NCBI RefSeq assembly: GCF_001889525.1
Contig: NZ_CP018192.1
Location: 1,499,493 to 1,563,492, forward strand
DNA from: Granulibacter bethesdensis
Lineage (GTDB): Bacteria; Pseudomonadota; Alphaproteobacteria; Acetobacterales; Acetobacteraceae
Direction: 5' to 3'
Length of the DNA: 64,000 nt
Positions 27,371 to 38,423 of the stretch are shown here, piece by piece. A model generated the notes under the pieces. That model was not told the origin of the DNA. It ran no database searches and saw only the letters and a program-made list of their open reading frames with translations. A program made the position numbers and the translations under genes. How positions within the stretch are numbered: the first letter of the stretch is position 1; the number at the start of each line of letters is the position of its first letter.

Positions 27371-28737
27371 TGGCTGAAGAAAAAAAACCGCCTGCCAGCA
27401 CAATAGGCCAACCTCCCGGTTTTCTTGTACCACCAACGCAAAGTCGGAGTGTACGCCGCCTTAACCACTTGCCATTATTCATTGTTGGCGTTTTTTGTCT
27501 GCTCGCTATTTTCTCGGTAGCCTACACTCTCTACCAGCGAGAAAAAGCAATGAACTACGTGGCAAAAGCGCCCATTGAATCTGGTGCGGTCGTTGCAAAA
27601 GCAACCCCACCCATCAACCCAAGTGATGCAGTACCCCCTACACCACCACCTCAGCATCAGCCGATAGTGCCTAAGATAGACCCGATCCAAACACAGACTA
27701 TGTCCGAAGAATATAAGGCAAGATTGGAGCTTATCCAACATATTACATCCCGCCGCGTCGATACCGAATTAGAAGCCCTTTCAGCAGCCAGCGATGTACA
27801 AGGTTTTACTAAAACTGCGACACAAAAAGCGGTTAATGAATCCACTCCTATGCCACGACCGCTTGGTGGCCTTCCAAGCGCTGATGCAATGCGTGCAGCC
27901 CAGGCAGGGAACATGGGTAGCCAGACAGATGGGTTTATGCCTATTGTTCCCCCTATCAATTATTCTGGCGGCATCAGCGGAAGCGGAATAGGTGGTTTTG
28001 GTGGACTTGCAAATAATCTTGGTGGTTTTGGTATTCTGCCAGGGTTGGGGAGCGGTCAGAACAATGACCAAAACCAGCAACGCGAAAAAAACGGATTTTT
28101 GTCTCAGAAAAGCGATGCTAACAGCCCCTATTTGCCTTACACGCGCACTGCACCTCTTTCCAATACCGAAGTGAAAGCAGGGACAGTAATTCCGGGTGTC
28201 ATGATTTCTGGCGTTGACTCCGACCTTCCAGGACAGATCATCGCTCAAGTCCGACAAAATGTGTATGATACCGCCACAGGTCGTTATCTGCTGATTCCAG
28301 CTGGAGCACGCTTGATCGGCAGCTATGACAGCAGAATCACCATGGGCCAAAGTCGCGTATTGGTCGGATGGAAACGAATTATTTATCCAGATGGCTCATC
28401 TGTTTCCCTTGATTTCATGCCCGGCACGGACCAAAGCGGCTATGCAGGCTTTAAAGATCAGGTGAATAACCACATGTGGAAAATTTTTGGTAATGCACTA
28501 CTGATGTCGGTCTTTTCAGCAGGTGTACAACTTTCTCAGCCACAAGCAACAAACGGACAAAATTTCAATAGTTCTCAGATTGTAGCAGGAATGCTCGGAC
28601 AACAATTGGCAGAGGCCGGCATTGTTATGGCTAATCGTGGCATGAACATTCAACCAACGCTCGAGATCAGGCCAGGTTACGAATTCAATATTATGGTGAC
28701 TAAAGATGTTATCTTACCACCATGGAACAGCAATTAA
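27370..28737 (+). CDS. trbI: TrbI (VirB10 family)
   Basis: 455 residues: a cytoplasmic N-terminus, one membrane helix (~35-57), a Pro-rich periplasmic linker (INPSDAVPPTPPPQHQPIVP), a Gly-rich region, then the VirB10 beta-barrel domain (KAGTVIPGVMISGVDSDLPG, RYLLIPAGARLIGSYDSRI, IYPDGSSVSLDFMPGTDQSG) and a C-terminal end RPGYEFNIMVTKDVILP. Spans inner and outer membranes and gates the channel. Last gene of the plus-strand trb operon. Confidence 0.95.
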   Translation: MAEEKKPPASTIGQPPGFLVPPTQSRSVRRLNHLPLFIVGVFCLLAIFSVAYTLYQREKAMNYVAKAPIESGAVVAKATPPINPSDAVPPTPPPQHQPIVPKIDPIQTQTMSEEYKARLELIQHITSRRVDTELEALSAASDVQGFTKTATQKAVNESTPMPRPLGGLPSADAMRAAQAGNMGSQTDGFMPIVPPINYSGGISGSGIGGFGGLANNLGGFGILPGLGSGQNNDQNQQREKNGFLSQKSDANSPYLPYTRTAPLSNTEVKAGTVIPGVMISGVDSDLPGQIIAQVRQNVYDTATGRYLLIPAGARLIGSYDSRITMGQSRVLVGWKRIIYPDGSSVSLDFMPGTDQSGYAGFKDQVNNHMWKIFGNALLMSVFSAGVQLSQPQATNGQNFNSSQIVAGMLGQQLAEAGIVMANRGMNIQPTLEIRPGYEFNIMVTKDVILPPWNSN

Positions 28738-28878
28738 AACCTCTCGGTGTTGCTCAGCTATACAAAAATATGTGGATTCCACTCGTCTTTCTTCATACCC
28801 GGATCCAAGGAAATGAGTGCATACAATGCCTGACGTGAGGCGGCCGCTTTCTTTGATAAGGATGACGGTGGGCATAAC

Positions 28879-29469
28879 CTACTTCTGCAGTACGGTTTCC
28901 TCATGACGGACATAGACAACAGTGTTAGCAGTATAGGGATTGATGATCTGCTGCCCATAAGATGAAGAGTCGTCTTTGTCTTGCTTTTTATTTTCCGCCG
29001 TGAACTGGCCGAATTTTGTCAGCAGAGACCCAGCAAAATATCGGGCGACATAGCCGTTTCTGAAACCGGAAATAAAATTGCCTGTATTGTAGGCTGACAG
29101 AGCTGCGCGCAATGCAATCTGCGGATCGATCATCTGTTCACGTCCAAATGTATAGAACTTCGTAAGAATTTGAGCACCTGCTGAAAGATTTTTGCATGGA
29201 ATGAACATATCGGAGATAGTGTAACCAAGTTTTGACAAATTTTTGTTGTTCACTTGCATTAGGCCAAGATCGACTGAATAGCCAGCCTTGATATAGGCTT
29301 TTGCAAGGGCAGTAGCGTCAACTATGTCACGCGGCTGTCGAGCAAGCTTTGTTCCGTTTACGTTGATAGCCAAAGGGTTTCCCTTGCTTTCCACCTGAAT
29401 GATGCTCTGAACCGTGCTTTGCGCGACGGTCGGTGCGCATGTTTGAATAAGTGCTGGATCAACAAACAT
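28879..29469 (-). CDS. Lytic transglycosylase (VirB1/TrbN-like)
   Basis: 196 residues with a goose-type/SLT fold: catalytic Glu in SIIQVESKGNPLAIN (about residue 27), VDLGLMQVNNKN and ALSAYNTGNFISG. No N-terminal signal peptide is evident, as in several VirB1-like proteins. Opens peptidoglycan for assembly of the secretion channel. Encoded convergently to trbI, just downstream of the traF-like gene on the same strand. The C-terminal 30 residues are polar. Confidence 0.88.
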   Translation of the reverse strand: MFVDPALIQTCAPTVAQSTVQSIIQVESKGNPLAINVNGTKLARQPRDIVDATALAKAYIKAGYSVDLGLMQVNNKNLSKLGYTISDMFIPCKNLSAGAQILTKFYTFGREQMIDPQIALRAALSAYNTGNFISGFRNGYVARYFAGSLLTKFGQFTAENKKQDKDDSSSYGQQIINPYTANTVVYVRHEETVLQK

Positions 29470-29486
29470 AATTCTTCCTCCTCTAT

Positions 29487-30065
29487 CTATATTCCGCCGC
29501 CTTGCAGCAGTGGACGTAGAGCTATGCTTTTGGTGTCACCATCAATTAAAATTGGTATAGCCTGCCCAAGAATGTTGGTGGTGGGTACAGGGCCAAAATA
29601 GCGACTGTCGAAACTACCTGGATCATAGCTGGAAATCAGCCAGACTTGCCCAGGCTTGACGGTATAGGTACCAGCAGGCCATGCGGGCATGTTTGCCAGC
29701 GGGGCGCTGTTTGGCAGGAGCATGCCATTGACCTCGATCAATCCTGCCGGGCGAATGATCACAGTATTACCTGCAACAGCCACCACCGGCTTTAGGAAGG
29801 GCTCGCTATCTGTGCCAAGGCAATTACCCGGGCCGATAAAGCCGTGTCTCAGCATAGCGATAACAACCCTCTGCGCGGGTGGACAGACAGACACCATTTC
29901 ACCTAGTCGAACGGATCCCGCTTCAATCCGGCTGATCAACCACAACCCACGTGGTGCGGAAGCGGTAATGTTGATACGTAATCCTGCGGAATACGAACCT
30001 CCGACTATGAGCGCGATTGTAGTTGTGACAATCCACGCGCCAGCGGCAAAGCGACGGGCGTTCAT
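29487..30065 (-). CDS. traF: TraF-like S26 signal peptidase of the transfer system
   Basis: 192 residues from MNARRFAAGAWIVTTTIALI (ATG at 30065); the frame stays open to 30194 but that part is not conserved. One membrane helix, then the S26 motifs: catalytic Ser in TASAPRGLWLI and Lys in FLKPVVAVAGNTVII; GQVWLISSYDPGSFDSRYFG is the third box. In P-type systems TraF matures and cyclises the TrbC pilin, fitting its place beside trb genes. Confidence 0.88.
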   Translation of the reverse strand: MNARRFAAGAWIVTTTIALIVGGSYSAGLRINITASAPRGLWLISRIEAGSVRLGEMVSVCPPAQRVVIAMLRHGFIGPGNCLGTDSEPFLKPVVAVAGNTVIIRPAGLIEVNGMLLPNSAPLANMPAWPAGTYTVKPGQVWLISSYDPGSFDSRYFGPVPTTNILGQAIPILIDGDTKSIALRPLLQGGGI

Positions 30066-30200
30066 TAGATAACAAAGCCTCCCACGGTCGTTGGCCCTTC
30101 TTAGTCCGTCTCGATCAGCTTGGTCGGCATTGGCGTGACAGGCACCCGATCTGTGGGCGGTGGAGCAATGCAAGACCGGACATAAAAAATGCATTGCTTG

Positions 30201-30296
30201 TCAGTAAAAATTAAGAGCGACCAGCGTTGCTACCAAGCCAAGAATGCCAAAGATTTGTGCACGCCCAACCACATAGTGTGATCTGTTATAGTTCAT
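30201..30296 (-). CDS. Possible 31-residue membrane peptide
   Basis: A tiny frame MNYNRSHYVVGRAQ... ending in a hydrophobic helix (IFGILGLVATLVALNFY), upstream of and on the same strand as traF. It has AAAAGG directly before the ATG, too close for a good ribosome-binding site. It could be a real small conjugation protein or the end of a decayed gene. I do not recognise it. Confidence 0.3.
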   Translation of the reverse strand: MNYNRSHYVVGRAQIFGILGLVATLVALNFY

Positions 30297-30773
30297 GCCT
30301 TTTATATTTTTATGAAGCGACATGTGTGATCGAGCACACCAGCCTGTCCAGCATTTCAGCGTAATATTTTTCCTACCATATTTCAGAACCAGAACTTCGC
30401 TGCTATCCTCTATTTTTCTGCAAGCTGGTTAACCAAAATGGCATACACCACGTATATTTAAACATATTATATAATATATATGTGATATTTTGTATATTAG
30501 AATTTATGGTTCTCATTCCATATAAAGACTTTGGGGAAGGCCCTTCAACAAGAGTTTGAGGAGATCTATTGGCAGCCTGGCAGGCCACAGAAAGCTGGGA
30601 CCGGCAAACTTCTTGTTTGGGAGCATACTACCAAGCATGCACCTTGCTGAACGGCCATGATCTTGACCGCTGCAAAGATCGGCTTTCTTGGCGTATGTGC
30701 TGACCAAATTGGATCAAGAAAACAGCAATGAAGATGGGTATTCGCTACACCAAGTGTCTAGGCTCGGGACTCA
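30297..30773. other. AT-rich non-coding boundary region
   Basis: About 480 bases after the transfer genes with no convincing gene. 30440-30500 is extremely A/T-rich. From ~30520 the sequence becomes GC-balanced and resembles degraded mobile DNA, but I cannot name it. Probably the ragged right end of the conjugation island. Confidence 0.4.
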
Positions 30774-31090
30774 TTAAATCATAGCCAGAACATGACGGCT
30801 GCTGCGATGAATATGCTTGAGAAGAAAGTATGCGCATCTGTCGTAACGAGTTCTGATACGCCGCCAATCCTTGAGTTTGACGAAGAGATTCTCGACCTTG
30901 TGGTCACTCATCTAACCTTTGCTGAGCAGCATGATGCTTGGCGCATCCTTCCATTGCAAGCCATGTTTGATGACGTAGACAATACTGCTGACGCCCCGGC
31001 GGTCATCAAGGCGGGGAAACCATGAGCCACGGGAAAATGCTGCGCGATCCACACCATCCGGCGCTCGCTCAGCAAAAAGAAATCAATCAT
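30774..31090 (-). pseudogene. IS5-family transposase relic with internal deletion and frameshift
   Basis: Reading the minus strand gives the N-terminal IS5-type opening FFLLSERRMVWIAQHFP, then after a frame change RLDDRRGVSSIVYVIKHG and LQWKDAP. After a stop codon it jumps directly to the C-terminal KVENLFVKLKDWRRIRTRYD and a hydrophobic end terminating at TAA (30774-30776). The whole catalytic centre between these blocks is missing. So this is a dead remnant of an IS1031/IS5-like element, with no intact ends recognised. Confidence 0.7.
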
Positions 31091-31325
31091 GCAGATCGAA
31101 CGTCCCCAGCGATATAGCTCCTTCACCAGAATGGCATCAATTTCACGGGCGTGGCTGATCGCCTTTCAACGCTCCACTCGATCCAGCCGGACGCCATAGC
31201 CTGTCTCCATGAAGATGCCTTACACTTCATAGCCTACGCGTTCAGCAAACTGCTTCAGCGCGTCCTTTTGCCGCTCGCAGGCCTGATCGACCGTGGAAAA
31301 CGGCGATAGATAACCGCACGCTTTC
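31091..31325 (-). pseudogene. Serine recombinase (resolvase/invertase) relic
   Basis: Minus-strand fragments in different frames read RAVIYRRF, STVDQACERQKDALKQFAER and VGYEV, then ETGYGVRLDRVER and REIDAILVKELYRWGRS. These are consecutive pieces of the N-terminal catalytic domain of serine recombinases (YxRVSTxDQ...ERQ...AGYEV...LDRVER...EIDAILVxELxRWGRS), interrupted by stops and frameshifts. The DNA-binding part is gone and the IS5 relic begins right where it stops, suggesting an old IS insertion. Confidence 0.6.
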
Positions 31326-31409
31326 CCAATTGAACCCTCCCGGACACACCACCTTGCAGCCCTTGATACACCGTGGTTCCGGGTCGTCCCAATATGACTA
31401 TAGGCTGTT

Positions 31410-32352
31410 CGGTACATCCCGCGAAGGCGGGAAACACGGCGATTAAGGTCGGCATCGGCTGACTGACTGCGGTTCATCCCCGCGCAGGCGGGGAACACGC
31501 TGGCCCAGACGCTGTCCCTGACGCTGGCCCCGGTTCATCCCCGCGCAGGCGGGGAACACCACCGCATCGAAGACCCTCACCGCATCGAGCGCGGTTCATC
31601 CCCGCGCAGGCGGGGAACACGCCGATGTGGGAGTGGGAACCGAGTGAAGCAACGGTTCATCCCCGCGCAGGCGGGGAACACAGAATCTGCATGATGTTCT
31701 GGGATGCCCGTCCCGGTTCATCCCCGCGCAGGCGGGGAACACCGCACCGTGCCACCAGCGTTGTACGCTTCAGTCGGTTCATCCCCGCGCAGGCGGGGAA
31801 CACCAGTAGAGCCGCAGCATCGCCACCAAGCGCATCGGTTCATCCCCGCGCAGGCGGGGAACACAAACAGGATCGATTTCCGCGATGTCGGAAAATCGGT
31901 TCATCCCCGCGCAGGCGGGGAACACGTCGCTGCACAATCGTTCCCCACGTTCCCTGACGGTTCATCCCCGCGCAGGCGGGGAACACCAGATCGAGGATAT
32001 CGGCCATATCGATCGTCCCGGTTCATCCCCGCGCAGGCGGGGAACACGCCCGGGATGTCAGCTGCCAGCGCAGCATGTCCGGTTCATCCCCGCGCAGGCG
32101 GGGAACACTTTCCGACATACAGCAGTTAGACTTACCTTCCCGGTTCATCCCCGCGCAGGCGGGGAACACCTGGCTATGCGAGGCCAGCCACGACAGGTAT
32201 TCGGTTCATCCCCGCGCAGGCGGGGAACACTTATAACCGCATATCAGATAATGGAGATGAATCGGTTCATCCCCGCGCAGGCGGGGAACACATTCTCCGG
32301 TCCGGTGTCGAAAAGCGCCTCTGCGGTTCATCCCCGCGCAGGCGGGGAACAC
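31410..32352 (-). CRISPR. CRISPR array 1, type I-E, 16 repeats and 15 spacers
   Basis: Fifteen identical 29-base repeats start every 61 bases from 31470 to 32324, separated by 32-base spacers. A sixteenth, degenerate 28-base copy at 31410-31437 marks the old (trailer) end. Read on the minus strand the repeat opens GTGTTCCCCGCC and has the stem CCCCGC/GCGGGG and the 3' handle ATGAACCG, i.e. a classic Cas6e-type repeat. The leader and newest spacers are on the right, next to cas2. All spacers are unique. Transcription is leftward from the leader. Confidence 0.98.
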
Positions 32353-32423
32353 TCTTCGTGTAAATTATTGATTCAAAATTGTTTTTACATTGTCAAAGAT
32401 CTTACCGACAGAAAAAGAGGTTT
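32353..32423 (-). promoter_or_regulatory. Leader of CRISPR array 1 with an IHF site
   Basis: 71 A/T-rich bases between array 1 and cas2. On the minus strand AATCAATAATTTA (32373-32361) fits the IHF consensus WATCAANNNNTTR perfectly and lies 8 bases from the first repeat, as known for type I-E adaptation. A TTGACA (32396-32391) may be the -35 of the crRNA promoter. Confidence 0.75.
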
Positions 32424-33654
<1,231 letters not shown>

Positions 33655-33658
<4 letters not shown>

Positions 33659-34338
33659 GCCCGCCGGATGATCATCAGACCGCATCCAAACGATTTCGCC
33701 CGTCCGAATCCCTGCGAAAGATTCATGAGAAAAAGCGCCGGGTCAGTCATTTCGAGATGACCCGAAAGATCGAGAATCCCGAGCTTCATCGCGTGGCGGT
33801 CCGTTGCCCCCGGACGTAGCAGCGACAATTGCCGATAATCCTCGGCAATCGCGGTGATAACTCTGAAGCCGCTTTTTTCTCCCTGCTGTTCCAGCCACGC
33901 CTTCCCTGCCAAGGAGGCGATTTCCATACGACGTTCTGCGCGCTCACTCTGTTCCAAAGCATCTATGGGCGCCTTGACGACGTCTTCCCGTTTGCCATCC
34001 CGTTTCATACGGGTCGCATTGGCGCGGAGCAGGAACTCAAGGCGGGCGCCGGGCGCGAGATCCGGTGCATAGGGCTTGATCCGATGCGGCTGGAAAAGAT
34101 CAGACTGGAGCGGCGGACGTGCAGAAAGCGTGAGGAAGCTGCCGTCCCGCTCCTCCCGCCAGAGGAAATCCCGTTTTCTTTCCTCGCTGTCAGCAAACAC
34201 CGACCAGAGTAGATGGTGCTGTGCGGACACCCGCTCTCCCGACGCCCGCCTCCCGGACTCCGAGGATTGCAGCAGTACGGCCAGAGCCCGTGCGGAAGGA
34301 TTTCGGGCCAGGCGGAGATGGCTGAAATAAAGTGTCAT
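33655..34338 (-). CDS. cas6e: Cas6e (CasE) crRNA endoribonuclease
   Basis: 227 residues from MTLYFSHLRLARNPSARALA (ATG at 34338, two bases from the cas5e stop). The N-terminal RRM-like fold, HHLLWSVFADSEERKRDFLW and the Gly-rich C-terminal loop LSQGFGRAKSFGCGLMIIRRA are typical; the His of the HHLLW segment is the probable catalytic residue. Cleaves the repeat hairpin of the pre-crRNA and stays bound in Cascade. Confidence 0.96.
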
Positions 34339-34339
34339 G

Positions 34340-35013
34340 TCAGCCTCCCGCCACGATGCTGACCGGACGCAGACCAACCCGCCGGGCGGCAAAATGCCAG
34401 CTGGTACGGTCCAGCGGAACGTCAGTCACGACCTCACCCTCCGGATCATCAGTAACAAGCAGGTGCGCTTGTACGGATGCTTTACGCCAAAGGGGAGCTT
34501 TCAGATGTTCCAGCGCCGCCTCCGCAGAAACCGCTTCGACAATCTTCGCCCCGGTCGGCGCGGCAAGCGGACATGATTTCCGTCCGAGATAAAGCGTGAA
34601 ATGCGGTTCCAGCAGCGACGCCGCAATCCTCTCCAACCCTGCGCCCCGCACCGCAATTCCGTAAAACACACTGGTCCGATAGTCGCGATGGGTGATGGTC
34701 GTGTTGGTTCTGCCGCGCGCGTCCCTCAAAGCTTCCGGTCGAGAGTTCGGGTTTTTCGCGGCAGCGGACGGAATTGTCTCAATGGTATGGTAATCACGCA
34801 CGAGCGCACCAGCATCGAAGATCGCCACATCGATCGACAGGACATCGAGCGCAGAAAAATCTCCGTCCCGTTCGATCCCGAGCGCGGCGCCCATCAGCCC
34901 GATGATCGCCGATCGGGTAGGCCATATGAGAGAACCTCGCCGCTCATGTCCTGCGAGTTCGCCCATCGAGCCCAGTGAGGCGGTCAGACCGAACACCAGA
35001 AAGGGCTGCTGCA

Positions 35014-35014
<1 letters not shown>
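34340..35014 (-). CDS. cas5: Cas5e (CasD) Cascade subunit
   Basis: 224 residues (ATG at 35014 overlapping the cas7e TGA). Opens MQQPFLVFGLTASLGSMGE and has RRGSLIWPTRSAIIGLMGAA and the C-terminal GRKSCPLAAPTGAK motif of type I-E Cas5. Caps the 5' handle of the crRNA. Confidence 0.96.
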
Positions 35015-36577
<1,563 letters not shown>

Positions 36578-36581
<4 letters not shown>

Positions 36582-38035
36582 GCGGCTTTCCTTTTCCCTT
36601 TTTCCGGCAGCGGAAGGCCAAGCGCCTTGAAAATCTCGCCACCCTGTTTTCCGTAGCCTGCAAGCGCCAGCCCCAGATATCGGCGGGCCTCTGTGATACG
36701 CCCGATTGCTTCCACTTCCCGCTGATTCAAGCCGGGAAGCGCCTTTGCATCGAACTGTCCAAGTGCTTGTCGGCGAAGATCAGCCAGCCAGGCATCCGCG
36801 GTGTCTTCGCCACGCTCAATCGCCTGAACATGAGTGAGGAATTTCGTTTCAGTCTGACGGAAAAACTCCTCACGCTCCGCTTCCCGCGCTTCGCCCTCCG
36901 CCAGAACAGGCGTAAGCGCATTACGCAGGGCCACCGCTACGGCATCAGCCGCCTGAATCAGGTCCACAATCCTGTATTCCGCTTCCTCGGGTATTGCTGA
37001 CAACCGGCGCTGACGTGAAAGAATGAAGTCACGAGGCTTCATATTATCCATCGACCAGCCAGCGACGAGGATGGAGCCTCCACCAATTCTTTCTTCCCGC
37101 AGGCACAATGCCAGTTCGGAGAGATCGCTCTCTTTTTCCTTGACCACCACACCAAGCCAGTTGCGATAGCCGAAATGGCCGACGCGAGGGTGTTTCGGCA
37201 GCCATTCCGTGCCGAGTTTCAGTCGATAATAGGGGCTGAGTGGATGTTTCCAGAGCGCATAATTCGTGCCCCACGGTTTCTGAATCACGCCGGTTACCAT
37301 CCCCTCATCATGGGTAAGACGCAGCCTGCGCGGCATTCCAAAAAAAGCCTCCGCTCCAAAAAGCGCACCATCTGGCGGAAGAGTCTTCTGTCCAGTGTCT
37401 GAAACACGGGTCGGCCGCATCCAGGGCAGAGTTTCCATTTTCGCGGAATATCCGCACGGCACATTCACCCAGACCAGATCCCACAGCATCCGCTCCGGAT
37501 CGACCAGCGTGACCATTGGTCCACCACCGCGCAGCGAGGTACGGTTTCCTCGACCGCCCGATGGGGCATCAGCCTGAAATGTGTAAAGCGCCATTGCCGC
37601 CATGGGAAAATCGAGACGGTCATACCGGCTGCGATGCACCATGACATCCGCGTTGTTGCCCGCTGTTTGTACCCCGGCGCTGTCGATGAACAGCATATCG
37701 ACAGAACTGGCTTCATCCGTGAAAGGCTCCAGATCCTGAAGGAAACGCGGCCCATCACCGACAAGGTTGAACGCCGGAGCGTAGGGTGCCAGCTTTTCTT
37801 GCAACCGTTGTGGGTCGGGATTGCGTCGTGCCTCCCAGTCCTCCCCGTCAACAGGAGGATCAGCGAGAAAAACCAGCCCGATCAGAAGTTCAAGGCAGGC
37901 GATATTGAGGTCAGGACGCGGCCAGTCGGGCTGCACCACATCCGGTTCCGCCATCTGCCAGGGTGCAATGACCCGTCGCGATCCATCTGCGCAAAGAACA
38001 GGAATCCATTGATCGTCAATGAGATTGAGAGACAC
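36578..38035 (-). CDS. cse1: Cse1 (CasA, Cas8e) PAM-recognition subunit
   Basis: 485 residues from a GTG at 38035 that has GGAGA 7 bases upstream and gives the family N-terminus VSLNLIDDQWIPVLC. An ATG at 38095 would add 20 atypical residues without a ribosome-binding site. TSLRGGGPMVTLV matches the CasA SGLRGG-PVTT block. Lacks the zinc-like Cys cluster of the E. coli protein. Large subunit recognising the PAM and recruiting Cas3. First gene of the cse1-cas2 operon, 230 bases downstream of a promoter that overlaps a crRNA-like target site. Confidence 0.94.
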
Positions 38036-38160
38036 GCAATGATCTCCGATTGCTGCGCCAGGTACGAAAATGTGCTCGAAGTAGAAATGTGACAAAGATG
38101 CTTCGTCGAAATTGCAAAAACCCCGGACACCGCATAATTGCGGCTACATAAAATGAGGGC

Positions 38161-38172
38161 TTATGCAGACAT
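38161..38172 (-). other. Three-codon mini-ORF with a good ribosome-binding site
   Basis: In the leader between the cse1 promoter and cse1, GGAAG (38184-38180) is followed after 7 bases by ATG TCT GCA TAA. About 20 bases further on a hairpin CCGCA/TGCGG (38143-38130) is followed at some distance by five T. This may be a regulatory leader ORF or the core of a CreT-like toxin RNA; nothing proves translation. Confidence 0.3.
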
Positions 38173-38272
38173 TTTATTACTTCCAACCAGAATTTTACTT
38201 AGTTGATTGAACGAAAACGGAATTTATATATTTAGCAGCCCCGATGGAGCCTCCTTTGTTGAGGCTGTTTTC

Positions 38273-38301
38273 GCTATAGGCCCTAACAAATTATATGTCA
38301 A
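38273..38301 (-). promoter_or_regulatory. Probable sigma-70 promoter of the cse1 operon
   Basis: TTGACA (38301-38296), a 17-base spacer, then TATAGC (38278-38273). The -35 is perfect and the spacing ideal. The -35 and spacer are overlapped by a 32-base protospacer-like site (38319-38288) with an AAG PAM (38322-38320). Confidence 0.7.
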
Positions 38302-38322
38302 CCACATTTAACCTAAGCACTT
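38288..38322 (-). promoter_or_regulatory. Protospacer-like target of the crRNA-like element
   Basis: AAG at 38322-38320 is followed by TGCTTAGGTTAAATGTG. Compared with the guide of the degenerate repeat unit upstream, 14 of the first 17 bases agree. The differences are at 6, 12 and 15, and the next mismatch is at 18. AAG is the canonical E. coli type I-E PAM. Cascade binding here would cover the -35 of the cse1 promoter. Confidence 0.65.
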
Positions 38323-38334
38323 AAATTTTGCTCA

Positions 38335-38423
38335 TTGCATATCCCCGCTCTGGCGGGGAACAAGTCTGCCCTACGGACATATCTAACCCAAGCACGGGCC
38401 ATCTCCGTTTTCACAGAGAAGCA
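38335..38423 (-). ncRNA. CreR/CreA-like crRNA-mimicking regulatory RNA (degenerate repeat-spacer-repeat)
   Basis: Minus strand, in order. Pseudo-repeat 1 (38423-38395) overlaps the cas3 stop, has the stem CTCTG/CGGAG and the handle ATGGCCCG (array 1: ATGAACCG). A 31-base pseudo-spacer (38394-38364) follows. Pseudo-repeat 2 (38363-38335) agrees with the array-1 repeat at 21 of 29 positions, including the full CCCCGC...GCGGGG stem. The guide begins TGCTTGGGTTAGAT and matches a site 75 bases downstream beside an AAG PAM. Known CreA/CreR RNAs share this layout and direct Cascade to repress a toxin or cas promoter without cleavage. No independent promoter is evident, so it may be processed from the cas3 transcript. 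Confidence 0.72.

Noticed and set aside
17330-30773. Attachment-site direct repeats flanking the trb island
   Set aside because: By eye no convincing long direct repeat occurs at both ends; a computed self-alignment would be needed.
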